Below are positions 9,074-18,026 of a stretch of DNA of 64,000 bases, in pieces (the first letter of the stretch is position 1; each line of letters starts with the position of its first letter). The notes below the pieces were generated by a model. It was not told the origin of the DNA, did not search any database, and saw only the letters and a program-made list of their open reading frames with translations. The translations under genes and the position numbers were made by a program. This stretch comes from Legionella genomosp. 1 (GTDB lineage Bacteria; Pseudomonadota; Gammaproteobacteria; Legionellales; Legionellaceae): the NCBI GenBank assembly GCA_945878975.1, contig CAMCUM010000005.1, forward strand, positions 1 through 64,000, read 5' to 3'.

Positions 9074-9460
9074 TTATTCTCCCATAGTCGGAACACGTCT
9101 CGGTTTCAGATCTCTATTCACGCATACTGTCATCACAGCAGCTTCCGCAATAAGTTTCTCATTCTGATTCATCATCATCTGTTTGAATAGCATGGTACAA
9201 GCAGTTTGGCCTGCAATCGATGTCTTGATATGTAAGACATCATCCAAATACGCCGGTGTATGATAACGAACATTTGCCTCGCGAATTGCAAAATAAATGT
9301 TTTTTTGCGCCATCTCTGTCAATGTAAACCCGCGCCCACGCAACATTTCAGTTCGGGCTCTTTCAAAGAAGTACAAATAACGGGCATGGTAGACAATCCC
9401 CATCATATCCGTATCTTCAAAATAAACCCTGTAGGACATTATATGATCCTTTTTCATCAT
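9074..9460 (-). CDS. ybgC: Acyl-CoA thioesterase of the Tol cluster, YbgC
   Basis: A hotdog-fold 4-hydroxybenzoyl-CoA-thioesterase-family enzyme that hydrolyses acyl-CoA and is conserved at the head of tol operons, probably tied to phospholipid metabolism. 128 residues. The catalytic signature is YFEDTDMMGIVYHARYLYFFERAR, with Asp18 and His25 at exactly the E. coli positions; this supports the first ATG at 9460 over an internal ATG at 9439. It is followed closely by tolQ. Confidence 0.93.
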   Translation of the reverse strand: MMKKDHIMSYRVYFEDTDMMGIVYHARYLYFFERARTEMLRGRGFTLTEMAQKNIYFAIREANVRYHTPAYLDDVLHIKTSIAGQTACTMLFKQMMMNQNEKLIAEAAVMTVCVNRDLKPRRVPTMGE

Positions 9461-9548
9461 TTACGAGCGTTCCCTTTGTTTGATTTTTTTGCAAACATCT
9501 TTACGCGTGGTGTAACGACAAAGTAATACGATACTGTCACCAAGTACA

Positions 9549-9580
9549 GTGGATTGCTTCGCCTACGACTCGCAAAGACG
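9549..9580. repeat. Short dispersed repeat (TGGATTGCTTCGC...CGCAAAGACG)
   Basis: An intergenic copy between ruvB and ybgC. It matches 14368-14400, which lies inside the gspI coding region, except for two extra bases. The inner part is partly self-complementary (TTCGC...GCGAA). Confidence 0.6.
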
Positions 9581-9591
9581 AAGCGAAAGGA

Positions 9592-10614
9592 CTATCCATC
9601 TACTGGCGCTGTAAATTCCAACCCAAAGTGTTCATAAGCCAATTGAGTCGCAATACGGCCACGCGCAGTACGCATTAAAAATCCTTGTTGGATCAAAAAG
9701 GGTTCTAACACATCTTCAATTGTGCCCTTTTCCTCTCCTATTGCTGCAGCAATGCTGTCTACACCGGCAGGTCCCCCTCCAAAGCGTTCTATGACCGCCA
9801 ATAAAAGCTTGCGATCCATCACGTCAAATCCATGATGATCCACATGCAGCATGTCCAATGCACTGGCAGCAACTTCAGCCGTAATCACCCCATTAGCCCT
9901 CACTTCAGCAAAATCTCGTACCCGACGTAACAATCGATTTGCAATTCTGGGCGTACCTCTGGAACGTAAAGCAATCGCATGTGCCCCTTGGGTATCAGTC
10001 TTCACCTGCAATAAACGCGCGGAACGCTCTACAATTTTCGTCAATGCGTCAACAGAGTAAAACTCCAATCGCAACACGATGCCAAAGCGATCACGTAAAG
10101 GAGAAGTTAACGAACCCGCACGCGTCGTAGCGCCAATCAAAGTAAAAGGCGGTAATTCTAGTTTAATAGAACGTGCACCGGGACCTTCACCAATCATAAT
10201 ATCCAATTTATAATCTTCCATGGCTGGATATAAGATTTCTTCAATCACTGGGCTCAAGCGATGAATTTCGTCGATAAATAAGACGTCATTTTCTTGAAGA
10301 TTGGTTAAAATCGCCGCGATGTCACCCGCGCGCTCTATCACTGGACCAGAGGTTTGCCGCAGATTGACGCCCATTTCATGGGCCACAATATTCGCAAGCG
10401 TGGTTTTTCCCAACCCAGGCGGTCCAAAGATCAAAACATGATCTAAGGCTTCTTTGCGCTTGCAGGCTGCATCAATAAAAATCCTCATCTGCTGACAAAC
10501 ATCCTCCTGACCAATATATTCCTGCAAGCTCAGCGGACGAATCGCTCGGTCGAACACTTCGTCAGTCGCTTGCGCTTGCAGACTTACCAATCGATCACTT
10601 TCTATCATGGGCAT
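9592..10614 (-). CDS. ruvB: Holliday-junction branch-migration ATPase RuvB
   Basis: A hexameric AAA+ motor that drives branch migration with RuvA and RuvC during recombination repair. 340 residues. RuvB N-terminal signature [11 protein letters not shown] (about 27-37), Walker [12 protein letters not shown] (about 66-76), Walker [11 protein letters not shown], sensor 1 [18 protein letters not shown] with the arginine finger, and a C-terminal winged helix ([17 protein letters not shown]). It lies between glnA and ybgC. ruvA and ruvC are not adjacent, unlike the common ruvCAB arrangement. Confidence 0.97.
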   Translation of the reverse strand: MPMIESDRLVSLQAQATDEVFDRAIRPLSLQEYIGQEDVCQQMRIFIDAACKRKEALDHVLIFGPPGLGKTTLANIVAHEMGVNLRQTSGPVIERAGDIAAILTNLQENDVLFIDEIHRLSPVIEEILYPAMEDYKLDIMIGEGPGARSIKLELPPFTLIGATTRAGSLTSPLRDRFGIVLRLEFYSVDALTKIVERSARLLQVKTDTQGAHAIALRSRGTPRIANRLLRRVRDFAEVRANGVITAEVAASALDMLHVDHHGFDVMDRKLLLAVIERFGGGPAGVDSIAAAIGEEKGTIEDVLEPFLIQQGFLMRTARGRIATQLAYEHFGLEFTAPVDG

Positions 10615-10629
10615 TCAATCCTAAGGAGG

Positions 10630-12042
10630 TTAATCACTGTAATACATCTCAAATTCCAATGGATGAACCAAATGCCGTAATTTCATGATGTCTTCATAGC
10701 GTAATTCAATACAGGATTGTAGAAAATCATGCGAAAACACATCACCGGCCATCAAAAACTCATGATCTTGTTCTAAATGCTTGATCGCTTCTTCTAATGA
10801 CCCTGAAATCGTTGGAATATCCTTCAACATATCGCGCGGTAACTCATACAAATCACGGTCTATGGCGTCTCCAGGATGAATTTGTTTTTTAATACCATCT
10901 AAACCTGCTAGCATCATCGCCGAAAAAGCCAAATAAGGATTGGCCAATGAATCAGGAAAACGCACCTCAATCCTTCTGGCCTTCGGATTACCAACATAAG
11001 GAATACGAATGGCAGCCGAACGGTTACGTGCAGAATAAGCCAATAATACAGGCGCTTCGAATCCCGGCACCAAACGCTTGTAGCTATTAACGCCTGGGTT
11101 GGTAAACACATTCAAGGCACGCGCGTGGTGAATAATCCCACCAATATAATACAATGCCAGTTTAGATAGTCCGGCATATTCATTTCCAGAAAACAGATTC
11201 ACACCATCCTTCATCAACGATTGATGACAATGCATACCACTCCCATTATCCCCTACTAAAGGTTTCGGCATAAAAGTGGCAGTTTTTCCGTGATTATGCG
11301 CGACATTATGTACGACGTATTTTAAAATTTGCATCTCATCTGCTTTCAGGGTCAGCGAATTATAACGTGTCGCCACCTCACATTGGTTTGCTGTCGCTAC
11401 TTCATGGTGATGCGCTTCTACTTGGATACCATAAGACGCTAAAACATTTGAAATATTCCCTCGAATATCTTGTGACGAATCAACTGGGGGCACTGGAAAA
11501 TAGCCACCTTTAACTGTTGGCCGATGTCCAATATTACCGCCATCCATCAATTTACCGGAATTCCAACAACCTTCCTCGGAATTAATTTCATAAAAAGCAC
11601 TATTGATCTCAGTTTGCCAACGCACATCATCAAAAATAAAAAACTCAGGCTCAGGACCAAAAAATGCCGTATCGGCTATGCCAGAAGATTGTAAATACGC
11701 TTCTGCTCGTTGCGCCAAAGCACGTGGGCAACGATCATAATCTTTACCGGTGCTCGGATCTCGCACATTACAACGGATCACAACTGTCTGATCTTGAAAA
11801 AAAGGATCTACGACAGCCGTACTCAAATCCGGTATCAACGCCAAATCTGATTGGTGAATATGCTGCCATCCTTTCATAGAGGAACCATCAAACATTTTAC
11901 CAAACTCGATGAAATCATCATCAATACAAGAGGCATGAATGGTAATATGTTGCTCTTTTCCACGCGTGTCCGTGAAACGCAAATCAACAAATTCGGCCTC
12001 TGATGCCTCTAACATAGCTAGCACATCTTCTTTACTCATCAT
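10630..12042 (-). CDS. glnA: Glutamine synthetase type I (adenylylatable)
   Basis: Makes glutamine from glutamate, ammonia and ATP as a cytoplasmic dodecamer. 470 residues, the normal GSI-beta length. Motifs: [16 protein letters not shown] near the start, [12 protein letters not shown] (metal-binding Glu), the [11 protein letters not shown] region, [28 protein letters not shown] and the ATP/glutamate part [12 protein letters not shown]. The loop DRDLYELP carries the Tyr that is adenylylated in regulated GSI-beta enzymes, so GlnE control is expected. A likely sigma-70 promoter lies at 12112-12140. It starts a minus-strand run and is divergent from gspF. Confidence 0.97.
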   Translation of the reverse strand: MMSKEDVLAMLEASEAEFVDLRFTDTRGKEQHITIHASCIDDDFIEFGKMFDGSSMKGWQHIHQSDLALIPDLSTAVVDPFFQDQTVVIRCNVRDPSTGKDYDRCPRALAQRAEAYLQSSGIADTAFFGPEPEFFIFDDVRWQTEINSAFYEINSEEGCWNSGKLMDGGNIGHRPTVKGGYFPVPPVDSSQDIRGNISNVLASYGIQVEAHHHEVATANQCEVATRYNSLTLKADEMQILKYVVHNVAHNHGKTATFMPKPLVGDNGSGMHCHQSLMKDGVNLFSGNEYAGLSKLALYYIGGIIHHARALNVFTNPGVNSYKRLVPGFEAPVLLAYSARNRSAAIRIPYVGNPKARRIEVRFPDSLANPYLAFSAMMLAGLDGIKKQIHPGDAIDRDLYELPRDMLKDIPTISGSLEEAIKHLEQDHEFLMAGDVFSHDFLQSCIELRYEDIMKLRHLVHPLEFEMYYSD

Positions 12043-12111
12043 CCCGCTCCTATTTGCACATATCCCCGCGCAGCCAAAAAACCACGGTTTATGGTCGCTC
12101 GAAGTATAGAG

Positions 12112-12140
12112 ATGTTAACTGAGTGACTATTTCATTTCAA
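12112..12140 (-). promoter_or_regulatory. Putative sigma-70 promoter of glnA
   Basis: On the minus strand TTGAAA (12135-12140) and TAACAT (12112-12117) are separated by 17 bases, about 70 bases before the glnA start. No -24/-12 sigma-54 signature (TGGCAC-N5-TTGC) was found in the same 140-base divergent region. Confidence 0.4.
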
Positions 12141-12183
12141 TAGAATACACTAGGTTTATATTTTACATTGCGATGTATGCAAC

Positions 12184-13383
12184 ATGGGCGCGTTTCAATA
12201 TCAGGCTTTGAAAAAAACAGGCAATCCGAGCAAAGGGGTTATCGAAGCAGACTCAGAAAGGCATGCCCGCCAATTATTGCGGGAACAAGGCTTAATACCT
12301 ATCTCGATCCAGGCTTATAAAAAATTAGGTCAAACCAAGCAAAAAGACAAATTAAACGCGGCCAATCTCGCGCTCTTTACTCGGCAATTAGCCACCCTAC
12401 TTGCCGCAGGCATACCCATTGATGAAGCCCTGCGTGGTGTCGCAGATCAATCAGAAGTTGAAGGTACTCATCGCCTCATCATTGGTGTGCGCGCCAAAGT
12501 TTTAGAAGGTTATGGCCTAGCGCAAGCTATGGGGGAATACCCGCATGCCTTTCCAGAATTATACCGCGCTACGCTGGCTGCCGGAGAGCACACTGGGCGC
12601 TTGGATTTGGTCCTTGAAAAACTCGCAGACTACACCGAAAATCAACAAACCATTCGCCAAAAAATCCAACAAGCTTTGATTTATCCATGTATCATGATAG
12701 TGATTTCCACCACCATCATTGGCTTTTTATTGGCTTACGTTGTACCCGATATTGTAGGGGTCTTTGCCAATTCCGGACAAAAACTGCCGAGCTTAACCAT
12801 CATTTTGATCGCATTAAGCAATTTTATCAAACACGACGGGCTTTATGTCCTATTGTTGGTCGTCATTCTGGGAATCGTTTTTCAGCGCAGTTTAAAAAAC
12901 CCTAAAATCTTATGGCAATGGCATCAAACTATTTTAAAGATGCCCCTAGTTGGTTTTGTGGTCAAAACGGTCAATGTCGCACGCTACATCCATACATTCG
13001 GAATTTTGTTTTCAGCAGGCGGCAGTGTTTTAGAAACCATGCGCGTGTCAGCAAGCCTTGTCAACAACAGCGTAATGAGGCATGCTTTCGACCAAGCGAC
13101 AACGGATGTCAAAGAAGGAACAGCCATCCATGTCGCTTTAAAAAAAACGACTTTTTTACGCCCAATGGCTTTGCATTTGATTGCCAGTGGTGAAAAAAGC
13201 GGCCAATTAGCCATTATGATGGAACGTGCAGCCAATCATTTGGATAATGAAGTAAAACGCCTCATAGATACCGCATTAACCTTGCTGGAACCTATGATCA
13301 TACTGCTAATGGGTGGGGTAGTCTTATTTATTGTACTATCCACACTCTTACCAATTTTTTCAATGGAACAATTAGTGACTTAG
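12184..13383 (+). CDS. gspF: Type II secretion inner-membrane platform protein GspF
   Basis: The polytopic platform protein of the type II secretion system, which works with the GspE ATPase to assemble the pseudopilus. 399 residues. It has the cytoplasmic start MGAFQYQALKKTGNPSKGVI, two T2SF domains (about 60-190 and 265-390; ALFTRQLATLLAAGIPIDEAL and ARYIHTFGILFSAGGSVLE) and three hydrophobic helices (about 165-190, 215-240, 362-387). It is the first gene of gspFGHIJK. gspC, D, E, L and M are not in the window, consistent with the scattered T2SS loci of Legionella-type genomes. Confidence 0.95.
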   Translation: MGAFQYQALKKTGNPSKGVIEADSERHARQLLREQGLIPISIQAYKKLGQTKQKDKLNAANLALFTRQLATLLAAGIPIDEALRGVADQSEVEGTHRLIIGVRAKVLEGYGLAQAMGEYPHAFPELYRATLAAGEHTGRLDLVLEKLADYTENQQTIRQKIQQALIYPCIMIVISTTIIGFLLAYVVPDIVGVFANSGQKLPSLTIILIALSNFIKHDGLYVLLLVVILGIVFQRSLKNPKILWQWHQTILKMPLVGFVVKTVNVARYIHTFGILFSAGGSVLETMRVSASLVNNSVMRHAFDQATTDVKEGTAIHVALKKTTFLRPMALHLIASGEKSGQLAIMMERAANHLDNEVKRLIDTALTLLEPMIILLMGGVVLFIVLSTLLPIFSMEQLVT

Positions 13384-13396
13384 AGGAGATGAATTG

Positions 13397-13810
13397 ATGA
13401 AACAACAACGTGGGTTTTCACTCATTGAAATTATGGTGGTGGTGGTCATTCTTGGGATTTTAGCGGCTTTGGTCGTCCCTAAAATTATCAATAGACCAGA
13501 AGAAGCCCGTAAAGTCAAAGCAAAACACGATGTCATGTCCATTCAAAACGCTTTAGAATTGTATAAATTGGATAGTGGTTTTTATCCTTCAACCGAACAA
13601 GGTTTGGAAGCACTGGTGGCTAAGCCCAATACGAGCCCTATTCCGCAAAATTGGAACTCTTATCTCAAAGAGCTTCCCCAAGATCCCTGGGGAGAAACCT
13701 ATCATTATTTGAACCCGGGACAGCATGGTGAAGTAGATGTTTTCACAAATGGACCAGGTGGACAAACCAACACTGAGGGCAATGAAATTGGTAATTGGTC
13801 TAGCGAATGA
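13397..13810 (+). CDS. gspG: Type II secretion major pseudopilin GspG
   Basis: The main subunit of the periplasmic pseudopilus. ATG 13397 is chosen over an in-frame TTG at 13394 because GAGGAG lies 8 bases before it. The prepilin leader MKQQRG is cut before FSLIEIMVVVVILGILAALV, with Glu at +5. The rest of the roughly 137-residue protein has the GspG features DVMSIQNALELYKLDSGFYPS, TEQGLEAL, DPWGETYHYLNPG and the C-terminal calcium-site region. It lies 13 bases after gspF. Confidence 0.96.
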   Translation: MKQQRGFSLIEIMVVVVILGILAALVVPKIINRPEEARKVKAKHDVMSIQNALELYKLDSGFYPSTEQGLEALVAKPNTSPIPQNWNSYLKELPQDPWGETYHYLNPGQHGEVDVFTNGPGGQTNTEGNEIGNWSSE

Positions 13811-14345
13811 CAAATATGACGGTTCCTCATCACGACGTGAGAACTTAGACTCTGCCCCACAGGATATAAGCCGACAACGAGGTTTTACCTTAATTGAAAT
13901 TCTGGTGGTGATGCTCATAATAAGCATCACCTTTGGTTTCGCTATGTTGGCATTTGGTGATTTCGGAGAAAGTCGTAAAATCCGCACTGCGGCAGAAGCA
14001 TTTGCGCAATTTGTTGAGTTGGTTCATGACCAAGCGTTACTGGAATCCAGTACCCTAAAAATTCAACTCAGCAATACAAGCTACTCAGCACAGCGCTTGA
14101 ATACCAAACATCGTTGGCAACCCTTACATCCTTCGCACAATCATCAACCGACATTACCAACAAAAACCAGAATCACAGTAGCCTATGGTAGCAATAAACC
14201 AGATCAGTTGGTGATTACAATGAGCGGTAGCGGAGATATGACGCCCTTTAAAGTATACTTCGGCACTGAAAAGCAAGCGCACCTCGCTGCTGTATCTGCT
14301 GATGAAAATGGCCAGGTTATTTTTCATGATACGGATACACGTTAA
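13782..14345 (+). CDS. gspH: Type II secretion minor pseudopilin GspH, unusually long leader
   Basis: A minor pseudopilin at the pilus tip. The processing site RQRG|FTLIEILVVMLIISI is clear. However, the nearest in-frame start, ATG 13782, gives a leader of about 34 residues and overlaps gspG by 29 bases; other in-frame ATGs (13737, 13749) are further upstream. The ATGA at the gspG stop (13807) opens a different frame that ends after 13 codons (MTNMTVPHHDVRT). An insertion or frameshift may therefore have altered the natural start. The mature part (about 153 residues) is of normal size, ending QVIFHDTDTR. Confidence 0.85.
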   Translation: MKLVIGLANDKYDGSSSRRENLDSAPQDISRQRGFTLIEILVVMLIISITFGFAMLAFGDFGESRKIRTAAEAFAQFVELVHDQALLESSTLKIQLSNTSYSAQRLNTKHRWQPLHPSHNHQPTLPTKTRITVAYGSNKPDQLVITMSGSGDMTPFKVYFGTEKQAHLAAVSADENGQVIFHDTDTR

Positions 14346-14346
14346 T

Positions 14347-14757
14347 ATGGCTCATGACCCAAAACGACACTGGATTGCTTCGCTACGCTCGCAAAGACGA
14401 TCGGATGGATTTACCCTCATTGAAGTATTACTGGCTTTGGCGATCTTGGCTATCGGTTTAACTTGTCTATTAAAAACCAATGCCCAAAATATTCAATATG
14501 CCAATCATCTAAAAGAAAAATCCCTAGCACATCTGGTAGCAATGTCCGCGCTAGCCGAAATCCAAAGCAATGCGATCAGCATTCCTACCAATGCAGAAAG
14601 CACTCATACAAGCCATTTAGCAGGCATGGTCTGGTATTGGCGCGGTAAAATTTCGCGCACCCCCATCCGCAGCATGCAACAAATTACCATCACCGTGAGC
14701 TCACATAAAACTGGGCCTTTTACCAATCTAACGATTGGTTATCGATACGCACCATGA
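14347..14757 (+). CDS. gspI: Type II secretion minor pseudopilin GspI, leader containing a repeat
   Basis: A minor pseudopilin that nucleates the pseudopilus with GspJ and GspK. The start is ATG 14347, one base after the gspH stop; ATGs further upstream lie inside gspH. The leader is MAHDPKRHWIASLRSQRRSD, followed by G|FTLIEVLLALAILAIG. Residues 8-18 (HWIASLRSQRR) are encoded by the dispersed repeat at 14368-14400, which makes the leader longer than the usual 5-8 residues. The mature part is about 115 residues. It overlaps gspJ by 4 bases (ATGA). Confidence 0.9.
   Translation: MAHDPKRHWIASLRSQRRSDGFTLIEVLLALAILAIGLTCLLKTNAQNIQYANHLKEKSLAHLVAMSALAEIQSNAISIPTNAESTHTSHLAGMVWYWRGKISRTPIRSMQQITITVSSHKTGPFTNLTIGYRYAP
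14368..14400 (+). repeat. Dispersed repeat inside the gspI reading frame
   Basis: CACTGGATTGCTTCGCTACG followed by CTCGCAAAGACGA. It matches the intergenic copy at 9549-9580 apart from a two-base difference. It lies wholly in the gspI leader and is read in frame. Confidence 0.7.
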
Positions 14758-15365
14758 AACAACGTGGCTTCACTTTAATCGAAATCATCATAGCGCTTGC
14801 GGTCTTTGCTATCATCGCGAGCATCACCTCGTATGTCTTAGCACAGTCCTTCGACATCAACAAACGCCTCAAGCAGCAATCTATACAGCGCCACAAACTA
14901 GATTTGACGCTGTTGTTGATACGCCGTGAAACAGAACAAATCATCAACCGCCCAGTCAGAGGTAACGAACAATCTCTCATCCCAGCGTTGGTCGCACACG
15001 CAGATGGTGTCGAATTTACGCGTTGCGGTGACGTTAATCCTGATGCTGCGGCGCATCGATCTACTTTAAAACGTGTTGCGTATCTCTGCTATGGCCATAA
15101 ATTAATCCGCCGCACCTGGCCCTTGTTGGATTCGCCGGATAGAAGGGACTTTCACGACCAAACCCTCTTTGATCAACTGTCTGCCTGTGGTTTTACTTAT
15201 ATGGACGCCAAACATCAGCCCCATACAGAATGGAAAATACATAACAAGAGCGACAGAGCCGAACAAATCGCTCCTTTACCCATGAGTATCGTCTTGCATC
15301 TCACCTTAAAAAACTTGGGTGCCTTGGACATTGTGTTACCACTTACCACGGGGTTTTATGCATAG
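14754..15365 (+). CDS. gspJ: Type II secretion minor pseudopilin GspJ
   Basis: A minor pseudopilin of the GspIJK tip complex. The short leader MKQRG is cut before FTLIEIIIALAVFAIIASIT. The mature part (about 198 residues) contains the GspJ-type QSIQRHKLDLTLLLIRRETEQ helix and a domain with a Cys pair. The start overlaps the gspI stop by ATGA, and its stop overlaps the start of gspK. Confidence 0.92.
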   Translation: MKQRGFTLIEIIIALAVFAIIASITSYVLAQSFDINKRLKQQSIQRHKLDLTLLLIRRETEQIINRPVRGNEQSLIPALVAHADGVEFTRCGDVNPDAAAHRSTLKRVAYLCYGHKLIRRTWPLLDSPDRRDFHDQTLFDQLSACGFTYMDAKHQPHTEWKIHNKSDRAEQIAPLPMSIVLHLTLKNLGALDIVLPLTTGFYA

Positions 15366-16299
15366 ACCAACTCACAAAGGAAGTGCATTGCTGACGGCAT
15401 TATTTATCATCACGCTCATATCTATCGTTGCCACAGCCGTCTCTGTTCGAATCAGAAATGATATCCAGACCATCCATTTGATTGAAAGCTCTGATCAATT
15501 TTATCTTGCTTCACAAGCAATCGGCATCTGGGCAATTGACCGTATCACCGATCCCAAACAACAACTAGGCAAGGTCTCAAAAAAAGACGGGGCTATTTTA
15601 AATTTCCCCAGTAAACTGCAGCATATGTATCCAAATATCACCCTTTCAGGACAATTATTTGATTTACAAAGCCGATTTAACCTAAATATGCTGACAAACG
15701 CACAAAATCAACCCTTTTTTTATGGGTTATTAGGGGCTTTGCAAATAGGTGAAACGTCACAAGAACGTAAAGAGCTCATGGACTCCGTTATCTATTGGAT
15801 CCAACCACCCAAAATGATGACCACACATGATGAATGGCATGACAAATATGCACGCCAAAAACCCGTATTTTTTCCTAGCCAAATGCCCATGTATCATTCC
15901 TCAGAATTACGCTTAGTCTATGGGGTTTCAGCCAAATATTATCAGGCATTGGCCCCGATGGTCACGGCTCTACCCGAAGCAACTGCCATCAATCTGAATA
16001 CGGTCCCCGCTACCCTCTTACGGTTAATGGGCAACAACATAAGTGATAATGATATCAAACATATCCTACAAGTCCGTAGCTCGAAACCCTTTAAAGATCC
16101 GCAAGAAATCGCCCCCATTATCGAAAAATACCACATTCCCAACGGACTGCTAACAGTGGAAAGCCATTATTTTCTAGCAGTAGCCACTATTAAATCTACC
16201 GACATCAGCATGCAAGTGTTTATGACACTCAAACGACAAAAAGATAAAACCGGATTATGGCATGCGAGTATTTTGACGCAATCGATTAATTCTCCCTAG
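15358..16299 (+). CDS. gspK: Type II secretion minor pseudopilin GspK
   Basis: The large minor pseudopilin that caps the pseudopilus. The start is ATG 15358, 8 bases inside gspJ. Leader MHRPTHKG is cut before SALLTALFIITLISIVAT. About 313 residues. The GspK hallmarks are the lack of Glu at +5 and the long alpha-helical domain with FDLQSRFNLNML, NLNTVPATLLRLMG and the helix-hairpin-helix-like FKDPQEI. It is the last gene of the locus; a CCTCAA-CATA-TTGAGG hairpin follows without a T-run. Confidence 0.93.
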   Translation: MHRPTHKGSALLTALFIITLISIVATAVSVRIRNDIQTIHLIESSDQFYLASQAIGIWAIDRITDPKQQLGKVSKKDGAILNFPSKLQHMYPNITLSGQLFDLQSRFNLNMLTNAQNQPFFYGLLGALQIGETSQERKELMDSVIYWIQPPKMMTTHDEWHDKYARQKPVFFPSQMPMYHSSELRLVYGVSAKYYQALAPMVTALPEATAINLNTVPATLLRLMGNNISDNDIKHILQVRSSKPFKDPQEIAPIIEKYHIPNGLLTVESHYFLAVATIKSTDISMQVFMTLKRQKDKTGLWHASILTQSINSP

Positions 16300-16472
16300 G
16301 TAGGAAAAGCCGCGACCTCAACATATTGAGGCACTGCTCCTCTCTCAATGTTATTGATCCTAAATATACCTTTCACGAATGAACCTATAAAAGGTATAAA
16401 CAATTTCTAATAGAAAAATGATATCATATCTCACAAATTCAGTATCATCGCAAAGGTTGCTACAAAAATATC

Positions 16473-16973
16473 ATGAACATAAAAAATTTTTTTAAAACAA
16501 AGTTGCTGTTACTTCTATTACTCATGCAAGCACTGACTGATGCTTGGGGGTTTTACCCCCAAGATAATTGTACAAATCTTGATATAATTATTAAAAACAT
16601 CACTCATACGACCTGCTATTTTCGTGATTTTCAATTAATTTCTGGAACGCCATCAACAATCTCAAATATTCCTGCTCTTATTTTTCCAGGGGAAACCACG
16701 CACTCCTTCCAATTATCAGAAAACGATTACCATTCTACGGATTATTATGGTGACCCCATTCGGTTGATTTTAAAATATGAATGCGGAGAAGGAAAAATAA
16801 CGCTATTTGAATCGGATAAGACCAAATGTGGACGCAGTAGGGCTGAAGTAAGCGGTTTGATAATTTTTGATTACAATATGGATACAAGCTTTGCAGCATC
16901 CGACGGAAGAATGCGAGACAATACCGCAGGTGTTATTATTTGGACATTTTCAGATAACCAATCAGTGTACTAA
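16473..16973 (+). CDS. Secreted small protein, member of a dispersed family
   Basis: 166 residues with a Leu-rich signal peptide (MNIKNFFKTKLLLLLLLMQA, cleavage likely after DAWG). The mature part shows NCTNLDIIIKNITHTTC, ALIFPGETTHSFQL, LKYECGEGKITLF, TKCGRSRAEVSG and GVIIWTFSDN. The order of motifs matches the protein at 4736-5182, and the start resembles the one at 63006-63392. It is probably a disulfide-bonded beta-rich protein. Function unknown. It follows gspFGHIJK after 173 bases; a type II secretion substrate is an attractive but unproven idea. Confidence 0.75.
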   Translation: MNIKNFFKTKLLLLLLLMQALTDAWGFYPQDNCTNLDIIIKNITHTTCYFRDFQLISGTPSTISNIPALIFPGETTHSFQLSENDYHSTDYYGDPIRLILKYECGEGKITLFESDKTKCGRSRAEVSGLIIFDYNMDTSFAASDGRMRDNTAGVIIWTFSDNQSVY

Positions 16974-17051
16974 GACGCGCAGCAGACTCGTAAGAACAAA
17001 ACATCATTATTGTGCAATGCATTATTTTGCTCAATTATTGACCAAAAACAC

Positions 17052-17080
17052 TTGAGTAACGGCTTTTTTGGTGATATAAT
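17052..17080 (+). promoter_or_regulatory. Putative sigma-70 promoter of mltA
   Basis: TTGAGT (17052-17057) and a consensus TATAAT (17075-17080) are separated by exactly 17 bases. Transcription would start about 7 bases downstream, that is at or next to the ATG at 17088, leaving no room for a ribosome-binding site. Confidence 0.6.
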
Positions 17081-17087
17081 ACACAAT

Positions 17088-17999
17088 ATGAAAATAAAAC
17101 ACATTGTTGCTGGTTTAAGTATCACCTTTTTATCCACTTTTGCTTGGAAAATTTGGCAAAATCCGCCAAGTCGTCCTGCTTTGATGAATAAAGAGGCCTT
17201 TTCCGTCTTAACTGATTGGGAGCATGCCGATCTAAAACTATCGTTTTTGGCATTTCGCAACTCTTGCAAGCTCTTTTTAAAGCAAAATCCTGAACAAAAC
17301 GTGGGAAATAGCCGATTTTCTTTGAAAGCCAAAGATTGGCAACCCATTTGTCATGCTGCCAAATATGTCAATACCTACTCAAAATACCATGTCCGCGCTT
17401 TCTTTCAGGCTTGGTTTAAGCCGGTTGCCGTTACAGGTGATAAACCTGCATCTGGGACATTTACAGGTTATTATGCCGCCAGTGTTGAGGGCAGTCCGAC
17501 TAAAACGGATAAATACACTTTCCCTGTAATCAACCATACCAAAAATGATTTAACGCTAGCATGGGTGGGATCACAGAAAGATCTGCGTACCTTGATCACA
17601 GAAGGTTCTGCCGTGATTCATTTTACGGATGGTACCACCAAAGCCATTGAATATATCAAAGGCAGTGGTTCTAGTGCTTCTTTCCAAGAAACAAATGACA
17701 AGCAATTCCACGGTGCTCAAGATGTAACTTTAACACCAGGATATTCCATGGCCATTGACCGGCAATGGATCCCTTTAGGTACCCCATTATGGTTGATGAC
17801 AGATGTGCGCCAAGATTTCTCCAAAAAAGCGCAGCCGTTCAAGCGTCTTATGATTGCCCAAGATATCGGAAGTGCTATCCGAGGTGCCGTGCGCGGTGAC
17901 ATGTATTGGGGACCAGGTCACCAAGCTACCAAGATCGCCAGCAATATTAAAAACCAAGGATCCTATTGGTTATTATTACCCCGAACAGCTAAGATTTAA
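17088..17999 (+). CDS. mltA: Membrane-bound lytic murein transglycosylase A
   Basis: Cleaves peptidoglycan between MurNAc and GlcNAc with 1,6-anhydro product formation. About 303 residues from ATG 17088 (an in-frame upstream start at 17010 has no support). An N-terminal hydrophobic segment (KIKHIVAGLSITFLSTFAWK) anchors it; no lipobox Cys is present, unlike E. coli MltA. The MltA core (SGTFTGYYAASVEGSP) is followed by the 3D domain (AIDRQWIPLGTPLWLMTD; MIAQDIGSAIRGAVRGDMYWG) with the catalytic Asp in QDIGSAI. Its strong promoter sits directly at the start codon. Confidence 0.92.
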   Translation: MKIKHIVAGLSITFLSTFAWKIWQNPPSRPALMNKEAFSVLTDWEHADLKLSFLAFRNSCKLFLKQNPEQNVGNSRFSLKAKDWQPICHAAKYVNTYSKYHVRAFFQAWFKPVAVTGDKPASGTFTGYYAASVEGSPTKTDKYTFPVINHTKNDLTLAWVGSQKDLRTLITEGSAVIHFTDGTTKAIEYIKGSGSSASFQETNDKQFHGAQDVTLTPGYSMAIDRQWIPLGTPLWLMTDVRQDFSKKAQPFKRLMIAQDIGSAIRGAVRGDMYWGPGHQATKIASNIKNQGSYWLLLPRTAKI

Positions 18000-18026
18000 T
18001 AACGCTCAATACGAGATGTTCAGTGG

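Noticed and set aside
12043-12183. Possible sigma-54 promoter for glnA
   Set aside because: No TGGCAC-N5-TTGC-like element could be found; a sigma-70-like pair is present instead.
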